DNA of 42,670 bases from an uncultured Hyphomicrobiales bacterium (GTDB lineage Bacteria > Pseudomonadota > Alphaproteobacteria > Rhizobiales > Hyphomicrobiaceae). The notes under the pieces were generated by a model. It searched no databases. It was not told the origin of the DNA and was given only the letters and a program-made list of their open reading frames with translations. The position numbers were made by a program, and so were the translations under genes. This document shows, piece after piece, positions 15,700-23,799 of the stretch; position 1 is the stretch's first letter, and the number at the start of each line of letters is the position of its first letter. The stretch is from the NCBI GenBank assembly GCA_902826715.1, contig CADEFX010000009.1:1-42670 (forward strand). The letters run 5' to 3'.

Positions 15700-16950
15700 A
15701 TGTCTGCGTCACACAAATGCTGGCTGTATGCGGCAAGCGTCGCTGCGGCTGTCGGAATCGGAGCAGGTGCTGCTGCGGCCCAGCAAAAGGAATTGGTGTT
15801 CGGCCTTCACTGCGACAGAACGGGCGCGACGCAGACGGTCGGCACGTTCCTGTGTCCGGGCTATCACGACTACATCGCCTTGCTCAACAGCAAGGGCGGC
15901 ATCGAAGGCTACAAGGTCCGCGTCATCGAGATCGACAACGAATACAAGGTGCCGCCGGCCATGGAAGCGCACGAGCGCTTCAAGATGGAAGGTGCCGTTC
16001 TGACGGGACTTTACGGCACACCGCAGACTGCAGCCCTGGCGAAGAAACTGGACGAGGACAAGGTTCTCGGGACGTCGCCCGGGTTCGGTACGGCGGCGGC
16101 TGCAGACGGGCAGCGTTATCCCTATGTGTTTCCGATTGCCGCAAGCTACTGGTCACAAGGCACGGCAGGCGTTGCTTTTGCCAAGGAACGGTTGGGCGGC
16201 AGCCTGAAGGGAAAGAAGATCGCATTTCTGTTCTATGACAATCCCGCCGGCAAGGAACCGCTGCCAATTCTCGAAGACCTCGCCAAATCGGAGGGATTCG
16301 AGTTACGGACATTTGCCGTGCCGGCTCCGGGCGTAGAAATGGGCGCTCAGGTTCTCGATATCACCGCGCGCTATCGGCCCGATTTCGTCATCGCGCACTT
16401 GTTCGGGCGAGCGCCTTCGGTCGCCGTGAAGGAGTTGAAAGGAAAAGGGTACCCATTGAGCAAGCTGGTGTCGTTCGTATGGGGCGCGTCAGAGGCCGAC
16501 GTGAAGGCCGCCGGCGGGTTTGGCGCGGCAGAAGGCTACAATGTCATGCAGTTCGCCGGCGTCGGCACTGACTATCAGGTCATCAAAGACATCAATGCCA
16601 TGTACAAGGCGCAGGGCAAACCCGAGCCAAAGGAGCAGGAGATCAGTGTCTATTACAATCGCGGCGTGATGGTCGCGGCCTTGCATGCGGAGGCGGTACG
16701 CAACGCCATCAAGACGAAAGGCGGCGCAATGCCGACCGGCGAGGAGGTGCGCAAGGGCATGGAGGCCATCACGAACTTCACGCTGGGCGGACTGGTGCCG
16801 CCCATGAAAATCACGCCTCAAGACCATGAGGGCGGCGGCTGGGTGCAGATCTGGACCGTGAAGGGCGGCAAGTTTGCGAAAGCCGGCGACTGGAAACAGC
16901 CTTACCGCGACGTGATCAAGAAGCATCTCGATATGGAAGCAAAGAAGTGA
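15700..16950 (+). CDS. Liv-type periplasmic substrate-binding protein
   Basis: This is the type I periplasmic binding protein of the importer, 416 residues with a Sec signal (ASVAAAVGIGAGAAAAQQ). The mature part starts KELVFGLHCDRTGATQTVG and continues with GGIEGYKVRVIEIDNEYKVPPAMEAHERF, GTPQTAALAKKL and the hinge-region strands expected of Leu/Ile/Val-type proteins. It lacks obvious conservation with LivJ/LivK at the amino-acid clamp as far as I can judge by eye. With an acyl-CoA ligase in the operon, a carboxylate ligand is more likely than a branched-chain amino acid. A strong hairpin follows its stop and may protect the mRNA and raise its expression over the downstream ATPase. Confidence 0.85.
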   Translation: MSASHKCWLYAASVAAAVGIGAGAAAAQQKELVFGLHCDRTGATQTVGTFLCPGYHDYIALLNSKGGIEGYKVRVIEIDNEYKVPPAMEAHERFKMEGAVLTGLYGTPQTAALAKKLDEDKVLGTSPGFGTAAAADGQRYPYVFPIAASYWSQGTAGVAFAKERLGGSLKGKKIAFLFYDNPAGKEPLPILEDLAKSEGFELRTFAVPAPGVEMGAQVLDITARYRPDFVIAHLFGRAPSVAVKELKGKGYPLSKLVSFVWGASEADVKAAGGFGAAEGYNVMQFAGVGTDYQVIKDINAMYKAQGKPEPKEQEISVYYNRGVMVAALHAEAVRNAIKTKGGAMPTGEEVRKGMEAITNFTLGGLVPPMKITPQDHEGGGWVQIWTVKGGKFAKAGDWKQPYRDVIKKHLDMEAKK

Positions 16951-16957
16951 GCGTTGC

Positions 16958-16989
16958 CGGAGGCGAATGCGCTAACGCATTCGCTTCCG
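16958..16989 (+). terminator. Strong intercistronic hairpin after the binding-protein gene
   Basis: GCGAATGCG (16963-16971) and CGCATTCGC (16976-16984) pair perfectly around the loop CTAA. The stem extends outward by a G-T pair and four Watson-Crick pairs, giving about 14 bp. No T-run follows, so it is more likely an mRNA-stabilising or attenuating hairpin than a full terminator. Hairpins in this position are a known way of making binding protein in excess over membrane components. Confidence 0.7.
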
Positions 16990-16999
16990 TCGCACTGCG

Positions 17000-17806
17000 A
17001 TGGGTTTTTCCATGCTGACGATCAACAATATCGAGGTTGTCTACGACAAGGTCATCCTTGTGCTGAAAGGCGTCTCGTTGAACGTCGCCAAGGGCACCAT
17101 CACGACATTGCTCGGAGCCAACGGCGCCGGCAAGACCACTACCCTCAAGGCGATCTCAGGCGTGCTTCGCACGGAGCGCGGCGAAGTGACGAAGGGCTCC
17201 ATCCAGCTCGGCGACCGCCGCATCGACGGCATGCGGCCATTCGACGTGACGTATCTCGGCATTGCTCAAGTGTTCGAGGGCCGCCGGGTGTTCGAGCATT
17301 TGACGACCGAAGAGAACTTGATCGCCGGAGGGCACGTCCTGCGCGAGAAGGGTACGGTGCGGGAGGGCATCGAGCGTGTCTATGCCTACTTCCCGCGATT
17401 GAAAGAGCGGCGCAACCAGCAATCCGGATATCTCTCAGGCGGCGAGCAACAGATGCTGGCGATAGGCCGGGCGCTGATGTCCAGGCCCACAGTCATGCTT
17501 CTCGACGAGCCCTCCCTCGGACTGGCGCCCATGCTCGTCGAGGAAATCTTCGGGATCGTGCACAAACTTGTGGCCGACGAGAAGCTCTCGGTTCTGCTGG
17601 TTGAGCAGAACGCCGCCATGGCGCTCGAGGTTGCCGAGCATGGCTACGTCATGGAGAACGGGCGCATTGTCCTCGAAGGCAGCGCCGCATCTCTGCGGGA
17701 GAACTCCGATATCCGGGAGTTCTACCTGGGCCTCAACGAGGTCGGCTCGCGCAAGTCGTATCGCGACGTGAAGCACTACAAGCGGCGCAAGCGCTGGCTG
17801 TCCTGA
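17000..17806 (+). CDS. Liv-type ABC transporter ATPase (LivF-like)
   Basis: This is the second ATPase of the importer, 268 residues. Walker A is LGANGAGKTTT, the signature is LSGGEQQMLAIGRALM, Walker B is VMLLDEPSLGL, and VLLVEQNAAMAL is the H-loop region where LivF proteins carry Gln. The C-terminal basic tail (DVKHYKRRKRWLS) extends beyond the usual end and is familiar from ligase-containing Liv operons. A second in-frame ATG at 17012 (MLTINN) may be the true start, since neither ATG has a clear ribosome site. The stop is only 10 bp from the stop of the convergent P450 gene. Confidence 0.88.
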   Translation: MGFSMLTINNIEVVYDKVILVLKGVSLNVAKGTITTLLGANGAGKTTTLKAISGVLRTERGEVTKGSIQLGDRRIDGMRPFDVTYLGIAQVFEGRRVFEHLTTEENLIAGGHVLREKGTVREGIERVYAYFPRLKERRNQQSGYLSGGEQQMLAIGRALMSRPTVMLLDEPSLGLAPMLVEEIFGIVHKLVADEKLSVLLVEQNAAMALEVAEHGYVMENGRIVLEGSAASLRENSDIREFYLGLNEVGSRKSYRDVKHYKRRKRWLS

Positions 17807-17816
17807 CCGTTTTCTG

Positions 17817-19022
17817 TCAAGCGCCTAGCACAAACGGCAGGGAGCGCGGGCCCCGCACCGGACCGCGCGACCACGAGACGGCTCGTTTTTCGTCCAGGCG
17901 GAATTCAGGGATGCGCTTCAGCCATTCCTCGAGCGCAACGGTGATCTCCAAGCGGGCGAGATTCGAGCCGATGCAGCGGTGAATGCCAAGACCGAAGGCG
18001 GCGTGGCGATTGTCCTGGCGATCGATTAAGACCTTGTCTGCATCGCGGAAAACCGCCGGGTCACGATTGGCCGCTGGGAAGGGGAGCAGCACCAGGCGCC
18101 CGGCCTTCATCGGGCAGCCGCCGACCTCGATGTCGTTCACCACCTGCCGCGCCATGGTGACAGGCGCATACGCGCGCAGGAACTCTTCGACGGCCGTCGG
18201 AATGAGGCCGGGATCGGCCACGAGACGTGCGCGATCGGCAGGCGTGTTGGCCAGGTGCCACAGGCTGGCGCCGATGGCGCTCCATGTCGTGTCGATACCG
18301 GCGATCAGGATCAGCCGCAGCGCGCCGAACAGGTGCCGCTCGGTCAGCGGCTGGCCCTCGTGCCGTGCCTGGACCAGGAAGCTGATGAGGTCATCTCCGG
18401 GATCGGCGCGCCGCGCCTGCGCATAGGGGCGGAAAAAGTCGTCCATCTCGGCGGCGGTGGCGAGCAGCCTGTCGGCGGCCGTGTTGTCGTCGTCGACGAT
18501 GGTGTCTTCGAGAAACACATGAATCCACCGCCGGAACCGGTCCCCTTCCTCCTCGGGTATTCCGAGCATGTAGGCGATCACTCTGACCGGGATGTGCTGG
18601 GTGTAGGCAGTGGCGGCGTCGCAGGTTGGTGCGCCGACAATAGCGTCGATCAGCTCGTTGCAGATGCGCTGCGTGCGGGGCACGAGGCGCGCAATGGCCT
18701 GCGGCGTGAACGCCGGCAGCAGCAGCATGCGCGCCGGCTTGTGATGCGGCGGATCGGACGTGATCGGGGGCGATGGGAGGCCGACGGTCGGCGGGTTCTC
18801 GCGGATCACCGGCCGGCGCGAGGAGAAATTGTTGGTATCGTAGGCGATGGCGCGGACATCGCTATACCGCGTTGGCAGATAGACGCCGCCGAACCGCTCG
18901 GTTTGCGCCACGGGACAGTGCTGCCGCAGGTCGTCCCAGATGACGAAGGGATTCTCGATCCAGCGCCGGTCGGTGTGGTCGAAGTCTGTGCTCCAGTCGC
19001 TGACGGGCGGTCGCTGTGCCAT
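17817..19022 (-). CDS. Cytochrome P450 (bacterial class I type)
   Basis: This is a soluble haem monooxygenase, 401 residues, typical for bacterial P450s. The ATG at 19022 has GGGAGG six bases upstream. Motifs are AGIDTT in the I helix at 241-246, ExxR as Glu280 and Arg283, and the haem loop FGLGIHRCIG at 343-352 with Cys350 as iron ligand. The DPPHHKPARML segment at about 90-100 is the usual C-helix region. A small ferredoxin gene lies 16 bp upstream in the same direction and is the likely electron donor; no reductase gene is nearby. It converges on the Liv-type operon. I cannot assign a CYP family or substrate. Confidence 0.92.
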   Translation of the reverse strand: MAQRPPVSDWSTDFDHTDRRWIENPFVIWDDLRQHCPVAQTERFGGVYLPTRYSDVRAIAYDTNNFSSRRPVIRENPPTVGLPSPPITSDPPHHKPARMLLLPAFTPQAIARLVPRTQRICNELIDAIVGAPTCDAATAYTQHIPVRVIAYMLGIPEEEGDRFRRWIHVFLEDTIVDDDNTAADRLLATAAEMDDFFRPYAQARRADPGDDLISFLVQARHEGQPLTERHLFGALRLILIAGIDTTWSAIGASLWHLANTPADRARLVADPGLIPTAVEEFLRAYAPVTMARQVVNDIEVGGCPMKAGRLVLLPFPAANRDPAVFRDADKVLIDRQDNRHAAFGLGIHRCIGSNLARLEITVALEEWLKRIPEFRLDEKRAVSWSRGPVRGPRSLPFVLGA

Positions 19023-19038
19023 AGCTTGCCTCCCTGAC

Positions 19039-19266
19039 CTATTCGCGCTTGGCGCGCACCGCGTACTCGGGACAATTGCGCGTCGCAAGGAGAGCTTTTT
19101 CCTCCAGAGCCGCGGGGACAAGCCCGCTTCCTTTCACATGCGCGAAGCCAAGCTCATCCGCATCGAACAATTCCGGAGCTAGGGCGCAGCAGCGGTTGTG
19201 CCCTTGACACCTGGCGCTGTCGATCGAGAGCCGCAGTGTGCCCTTCTCGCGCAAACTACCCTCCAT
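19039..19266 (-). CDS. Small ferredoxin, P450-associated
   Basis: This 75-residue iron-sulfur protein resembles the single-cluster [3Fe-4S]/[4Fe-4S] ferredoxins that feed bacterial P450s. The cluster motif is CQGHNRC (C-x2-H-x2-C, with His where a fourth cysteine would be in a 4Fe protein), an extra Cys directly after, the conserved APELFDADELG, and a distal NCPEYAV supplying the last ligand. The His in the second position favours a [3Fe-4S] cluster. The ribosome site is weak (GGAAA). It is the first gene of the ferredoxin-P450 pair. Confidence 0.85.
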   Translation of the reverse strand: MEGSLREKGTLRLSIDSARCQGHNRCCALAPELFDADELGFAHVKGSGLVPAALEEKALLATRNCPEYAVRAKRE

Positions 19267-19510
19267 GCTTTCCGTGTTTTCCGGATTGAGGCCAGTGTAT
19301 CAGATGCGCGGGCGTTCAGACCAGACTCCTGCCCCCGGTGTCCCGGATCAGATCACGTCGCTCCTCGACCGCAACGGAGATACCGGCCGATCGCCTTGCG
19401 CGCCAAGCCACAGAAAGTGCGCAGTCCTTGTATCGAGTAAACGGGTCACATTGCAGCGCGGGCCATGCTTGAGCATACGTTGCAGGACGAGGGACTGATG
19501 GGAGGGGCCA

Positions 19511-19738
19511 ATGCGACATGATGAAATGGTAGCCAAGCTGGAGGATTTGCGGTCCATCATTGCTGATAAGCTTGCGGAACTCGCTGAGCGGCCAAAATGG
19601 GGCAGCGAGGAGGAGCGCGAGGAGGTCGTCAACGCGATCGATGATTTGGACGGGCAACTCGATCTGTTGCGGGAAGCGTTGGAGCAACCGGACGACGACG
19701 GCGATCACGAAGAGGGTAGTGAGGACGACGAGGGATAG
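19511..19738 (+). CDS. Small acidic coiled-coil protein, unknown function
   Basis: This 75-residue protein has a good ribosome site (GGGAGGGG, 3 bases before the ATG). It is highly acidic: the first 58 residues look like two amphipathic helices (MVAKLEDLRSIIADKLAEL and EEREEVVNAIDDLDGQLDLLREAL) joined by a short loop, and the tail is almost all Asp, Glu and Gly. I do not recognise the family. Its neighbours include small stress-type proteins, but nothing ties it to them beyond proximity. Confidence 0.6.
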   Translation: MRHDEMVAKLEDLRSIIADKLAELAERPKWGSEEEREEVVNAIDDLDGQLDLLREALEQPDDDGDHEEGSEDDEG

Positions 19739-20043
19739 GTCGGGACGGATTTTCAGAGGCCGGGATTGATCTCCAAGGCAATACCGCGCTCCGCTGAGTG
19801 CCGCAATTTCCTCGTTGGCGCGTCCGAAGATCGAGGGGTCGCCTTGCTGCGCTGCAGCAGAAATTCAATGCTTCAAAATCGCGGTCGGGGCTGGTCCATG
19901 TCGCTATTGGGCTGTGACAGCTAATATTCATCCAACGATTGGGGAAAAGGCAAGCGTGTCACTGTGCTAAGCGACACGACGCTGTACTAGTGAGGTTCCA
20001 AGCGGCTTAAATTGCGCTGTCTCTGCCGAAAAGGGGAAAATCA
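19739..20043. other. 305-bp stretch without a gene
   Basis: This is the spacer in front of the GlsB-like gene. A 6-bp dyad, CGTGTC (19955-19960) and GACACG (19973-19978), lies about 70-90 bp upstream of the start and could be a regulator site. I searched by eye for a GGAAC/CGTT stress promoter and found none. Confidence 0.5.
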
Positions 20044-20298
20044 ATGACCATCGAACTGTTGGTTATCTGGTTAGTGATCGGTGCCATCGCCGGCTGGCTC
20101 GCCGGTCAGGTCATGAGCGGGGGCGGCTTCGGGCTCATGGGTGACGTGATCATCGGCATTATCGGTGCCGTAGTGGCAGGCCTGCTGCTCCCGCGCCTCG
20201 GCATCTACATCGGTGGGGGGCTCCTAGGCGCAATCATCAATGCGTTTATCGGCGCGTGCGTCGTGCTCTTTGCGCTGAGACTGATAAAGCGAGCGTGA
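20044..20298 (+). CDS. GlsB/YeaQ/YmgE family small membrane protein
   Basis: This 84-residue protein of the former 'transglycosylase-associated' family is often linked to envelope or general stress; its molecular role is not established. Three hydrophobic glycine-rich spans (IWLVIGAIAGWLAGQVM, LMGDVIIGIIGAVVAGLLL and LLGAIINAFIGACVVLFAL) and the RLIKRA end match the family well. The ribosome site AAAAGGGGAAAA precedes the ATG. It is monocistronic and converges with the molybdenum hydroxylase gene across a terminator hairpin. Confidence 0.88.
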   Translation: MTIELLVIWLVIGAIAGWLAGQVMSGGGFGLMGDVIIGIIGAVVAGLLLPRLGIYIGGGLLGAIINAFIGACVVLFALRLIKRA

Positions 20299-20320
20299 CG
20301 GCTTTTGCGTGATTGAAAAG

Positions 20321-20353
20321 AAGGCGATGCCGGGCTTTGCCTGACATCGCCTT
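20321..20353 (-). terminator. Hairpin terminator between convergent genes
   Basis: AAGGCGATG (20321-20329) and CATCGCCTT (20345-20353) form a perfect 9-bp stem with a 15-base loop. Read on the minus strand the stem is followed by CTTTTC, so it best terminates the hydroxylase gene. On the plus strand only a T-poor sequence follows, though it may still act for the GlsB-like gene. Confidence 0.65.
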
Positions 20354-20370
20354 GATCGTTTCTGTTCTGC

Positions 20371-22632
20371 CTATTTCGCGGCCTTGAGCGCTGCCAGTAC
20401 TTTGGGCGGCGACATCGGCAGCTCCGACATACGCAACCCGATTGCATTGTGGATGGCGTTCGCCACGGCGGCCAGGGGCGGGACGATACACACTTCGCCG
20501 ACGCCCTTGACGCCTTGCGGATGTTTCTCGTTCGGCACTTCGACGATGATCGGGTCGATCATCGGCATGTCCGAGGCGACCGGGATGCGGTAGTCGAGGA
20601 AGCCGGGGTTATCAAGGCGGCCACTGGCGTCGAAAATATACTCTTCGTTCAGCGCCCAGCCGATGCCCTGTACAACGCCGCCCTGGATCTGGCCTTCCAC
20701 GTAGCTCGGGTGGATGGCGCGGCCGACATCCTGCGCTGCCGTGTAGCGCAGAATCTGCACTTTACCGGTATCCGGGTCGACCTCGACATCGCAGATGTGC
20801 GTGGCAAAGCCCGGACTGGCGCCCATGGTGTTGAGCGACGCCGTTGCGGTGATTGGACCGCCTGTCGCGCTGGCTTTTTCAGCAATCTGGGCAAGCGTCA
20901 TCGGCGGGAAGTCACCGGCGTTGGAGCCGGCTGGCCGTGCTTCGCCGCTTTCCCAGACGACGGCTTCGGGATCGATCTTCCATATCTTGGCGGCCCGCTC
21001 GCGCAGGGTCTTGATCACCTGCTGGGTCGCTTGTGTGACTACGATAGCCGAAGCGAATGTGACGCGGCTGCCGCCCGTCAGATTGCTGAACGGTACGGAG
21101 CTTGTATCACCGATCAGGACTTGGACTTGGTTGTAGTCAATTCCAAGCAGCTCAGCCGTGATGTTCGCCGTCGAAGCACGGGAGCCGCCGATATCGGGAT
21201 GGCCCGTGACAACGACGATCGTCCCATCCTCGTTGACGGTCACGTGCGTGCCCGACTCGCCACCTGCATTGAACCAGAAGCCACTGGCCACACCGCGACC
21301 CTGGTTCGGGCCAAGCGGAGTCTTGTAGTGCGGATGCTCCAAAACCGCCTGCAGCGTTTCCTCATAGCCGATGCGCTCGAACGTGGGGCCGTAGGCGGCC
21401 TTTGTGCCGGCCTTGGCGGCATTTTTCTGCCGCAGCACCAGCGGATCGATCTTGAGCTTGGCCGCAAGCTCGTCGAGCACGCACTCTATCGAAAACGCAC
21501 CGATCGGCGCGCCGGGCGCGCGATAGGCTGCGACCTTGGATCTGTTCGTTACGACATCGTAGCCGACGACGTGCACATTGGCGACGGCGTAAGGCGCGAC
21601 GCCGCAGCCGACGGCTCCACGAATGGGCGCGCCGGGAAATGCGCCACCCTGGAGACGGAAGGTTGCTTCGATCGCCGTGATCTTGCCATCCTTGGTGGCG
21701 CCGATCTTGATGGTGCTGGACGAGCCCGATGTGGGGCCGGTGGCACGGAAGACCTCCTCGCGCGTCATCACCATTTTGACCGGACGCCCAGACTTGCGCG
21801 CAAGCACAAGCGCCAGCGGCTCGAGATAAACGATGGTCTTGCCGCCGAATCCGCCGCCGATCTCGGCCGGAATGGCGCGGATCTGGCTCAGCTTGTGGCC
21901 CGTCATCTGGCCGGTCATGTCGCGCACGGCGAAGTGACCCTGGCTACTGCTCCAGATGGTCGCTTGGCCGTCCTTGGCCACGCTGACGAGACAAGCATGC
22001 GTCTCGATGTAGCCCTGGTGCACGGGCTTGGTCTTGAAGCTGCGCTCTACGATCGCATCGGCGGCGGCAAAGCCCGCTTTGATGTCGCCAAGGGTATGCT
22101 CCATCTTGTTGCCGACGTTCGTTTGTTGGTCCGGGGCGCCGGCCTGACGCAGCTCCTCATGCAGGATTGGCGCGCCGGGCAACATGGCTTCATCGACGTC
22201 GATAACCCAAGGCAACACCTCGTAGTCGACTTCGATCAGCTTGAGGGCTTGCGCTGCAATTCTTGGGGATGTTGCGGCAACGGCAGCCACGGCGTGCCCG
22301 GCGTAGAGCGCCTTGCCGCGCGCCATGACGTTGCGGCTGAGGAAGCGAAGATCCTGGATGCCGATCATCACCGGCTTGCTCCAGGGAAAATCCACGAGAT
22401 CTGCGCTGGACATCACGGCCTTGACCCCGGGGAGGGCCACCGCTTTGTCGAAGTTGATGGATTTGATGCGCGCGTGCGCATGTGGGCTGCGCAACACTCT
22501 GCCATGCAGCATGCCCGGCTGCGTAAAGTCGGCGCCGTACGCGGCGCGCCCCGTTACCTTGTCAGCGCCATCCGGACGGATGGTGCGTTTGCCGATCCAC
22601 TTATGGTCTGCGCCGTTGCCGTTTTCAGCCAT
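20371..22632 (-). CDS. Molybdenum hydroxylase large subunit (xanthine dehydrogenase family), orphan
   Basis: This is a molybdopterin-binding large subunit of the xanthine dehydrogenase/CO dehydrogenase superfamily, 753 residues. The N-terminal a/b-hammerhead (KVTGRAAYGADFTQPGMLHG at about 25-44) leads into the Mo domain, with AEIGGGFGGKT at 256-266 and AYRAPGAPIGAFSIECVLDELA at 369-390. The catalytic base motif GVKGVGE is near the C-terminus (Glu713). The AYRAPG loop lacks the Ser-Cys insert of true CoxL, so it is not a form I CO dehydrogenase. The [2Fe-2S] small subunit and FAD medium subunit that normally accompany it are not in the window. They may be encoded elsewhere, or it may use other partners. 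The substrate is unknown. Confidence 0.87.
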   Translation of the reverse strand: MAENGNGADHKWIGKRTIRPDGADKVTGRAAYGADFTQPGMLHGRVLRSPHAHARIKSINFDKAVALPGVKAVMSSADLVDFPWSKPVMIGIQDLRFLSRNVMARGKALYAGHAVAAVAATSPRIAAQALKLIEVDYEVLPWVIDVDEAMLPGAPILHEELRQAGAPDQQTNVGNKMEHTLGDIKAGFAAADAIVERSFKTKPVHQGYIETHACLVSVAKDGQATIWSSSQGHFAVRDMTGQMTGHKLSQIRAIPAEIGGGFGGKTIVYLEPLALVLARKSGRPVKMVMTREEVFRATGPTSGSSSTIKIGATKDGKITAIEATFRLQGGAFPGAPIRGAVGCGVAPYAVANVHVVGYDVVTNRSKVAAYRAPGAPIGAFSIECVLDELAAKLKIDPLVLRQKNAAKAGTKAAYGPTFERIGYEETLQAVLEHPHYKTPLGPNQGRGVASGFWFNAGGESGTHVTVNEDGTIVVVTGHPDIGGSRASTANITAELLGIDYNQVQVLIGDTSSVPFSNLTGGSRVTFASAIVVTQATQQVIKTLRERAAKIWKIDPEAVVWESGEARPAGSNAGDFPPMTLAQIAEKASATGGPITATASLNTMGASPGFATHICDVEVDPDTGKVQILRYTAAQDVGRAIHPSYVEGQIQGGVVQGIGWALNEEYIFDASGRLDNPGFLDYRIPVASDMPMIDPIIVEVPNEKHPQGVKGVGEVCIVPPLAAVANAIHNAIGLRMSELPMSPPKVLAALKAAK

Positions 22633-22962
22633 GTCAGCTCTTTCTCTCGCGCTTCATCGCCTTCCATGGCCATCTCGCGGCCATCGAATGGATGTTTCCC
22701 TAAGTTGAAATCTGAGCCCACGTTAAAGATCGGGGCATGTGACGGTTACCATTCTACAGGCAAGCGCCCGTCAGACAACGCCTAGAGTCGAATGGTACGG
22801 GATTGGCGGCCCTGGCGGCTACTCAAAAGCGGTCAGCCGTCGCATGAGGGGTACGATAGATGGCGGGAAATTGGGCAAAGCAAGCAATTGCCCGAACACG
22901 CGAAACCTTGGCTCCCGAGAAGGCGTCGCTCGGCCGACAATCGATTGCCTGCCCGGAAGATG
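22633..22962. other. 330-bp stretch without a gene
   Basis: This is the promoter side of the molybdenum hydroxylase and the 3' side of the small RHH gene. It contains a 6-bp stem, GGGCAA (22873-22878) and TTGCCC (22888-22893), about 70-90 bp beyond the RHH stop, followed on the minus strand by AATTTCCC. This is a weak terminator at best. No coding frame or other signal is convincing. Confidence 0.5.
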
Positions 22963-23142
22963 CTAATTGGCGTTCCAGTTGGCAATGGGCTCGATCTTAA
23001 GAATGACCGGCCGGCCACCTTCCAGAGAAGCGCGCAGGATGGATGTAATGTGCTCGGTCCGGCTAACGCCGATGCGAGCTGCCCGCCGTTCCAATTTGAC
23101 GATCAAATTGGGCGGCAAGCGCACAGTGATGTCTTCCGGCAT
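22963..23142 (-). CDS. Small ribbon-helix-helix (CopG/Arc-like) DNA-binding protein
   Basis: This 59-residue protein starts at an ATG preceded by GGGGA. Longer in-frame starts up to 23253 add an unrelated, cysteine-containing stretch and are unlikely. The N-terminal strand ITVRLPPNLIVKLERRA followed by helices around RIGVSRTEHITSILRASLEG reads as a ribbon-helix-helix fold, as found in antitoxins and small repressors. The tail GGRPVILKIEPIANWNAN is not typical. No toxin-like gene lies next to it, so it may be an orphan regulator. Confidence 0.6.
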   Translation of the reverse strand: MPEDITVRLPPNLIVKLERRAARIGVSRTEHITSILRASLEGGRPVILKIEPIANWNAN

Positions 23143-23283
23143 AGTATTCCCCACTGTATCGTGTGTCCCGCGGGTCATACGTACTGCGCGAGCGGACGTG
23201 GGAAAACGTTCCGTGCAAGTGCCGGTAAAGGCACGATTGCAATCACTGAGCAAATTTGATCTTTCGTCGCTCGAACAGGCGCG

Positions 23284-23784
23284 TCAGGCGGAAGCTCTGC
23301 CGAGCGCGTCGTTGATTTCTGCGAGCGACGCTTTCTCAGCGTCGCTGACCGTGACGCCGCCGAACCCAAAGAAACCCCCTTCTGATGAGGCTTCGGCAAC
23401 GGTTTCGCCAATGTCATGGAGCCATGCTTTGACAGCCGCGCTTTCATCGGGAGCGTTTTTGTCGAGCGCAGCCGCAACGTAACGCAGCGCATCGATAGAG
23501 CGCATCTTGATCTCGTTGCCCGGCGCGCCGGAGAAGCGCGCTTCAACGGCTCCTCTCGCCGCGGCCCGGCCCTCGGCCGTTTCGAGATCGGCGACGATGG
23601 CCTTGATTAAGCCGGATGTGCTGGTCTGTTTGGCCGTCATCAAGGCCTTGGCGCTCGCGAAGTTCTCCTTAAGAAGGCCGAGAAGGCCGCTGGGATCAGC
23701 GGCCGACACAGCCATCGCTGCCATGAGCGGGCCGGCAAGAACCTCATTCCATTCGCCTGCGGGGAACGCGGTCTTGTCGGCCAT
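23284..23784 (-). CDS. Hypothetical protein, second gene of the csbD unit
   Basis: This 166-residue alanine-rich, mostly helical protein has no signal peptide, membrane span or cysteine, and I do not recognise its family. The sequence contains a short glycine/phenylalanine patch (GGFFGFGGVTVSD) before the last helix. The ATG has AGGAG 7 bases upstream. It starts 15 bp after the csbD stop and almost certainly shares its transcript, so it is probably induced with the general stress response. Confidence 0.7.
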   Translation of the reverse strand: MADKTAFPAGEWNEVLAGPLMAAMAVSAADPSGLLGLLKENFASAKALMTAKQTSTSGLIKAIVADLETAEGRAAARGAVEARFSGAPGNEIKMRSIDALRYVAAALDKNAPDESAAVKAWLHDIGETVAEASSEGGFFGFGGVTVSDAEKASLAEINDALGRASA

Positions 23785-23799
23785 ATCAGGCTCCTGATG

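Noticed and set aside
20449..22785. A 778-residue open frame antisense to the molybdenum hydroxylase gene
   Set aside because: Its composition (rich in Arg, Asp, Gly, His) and lack of motifs are those of a shadow frame in GC-rich DNA. The opposite strand encodes a well-conserved enzyme over the same span.
22963..23253. Longer 96-residue form of the RHH protein, possibly part of a toxin-antitoxin pair
   Set aside because: The N-terminal extension lacks support from a ribosome site and no toxin-like gene adjoins, so only the 59-residue regulator is called.
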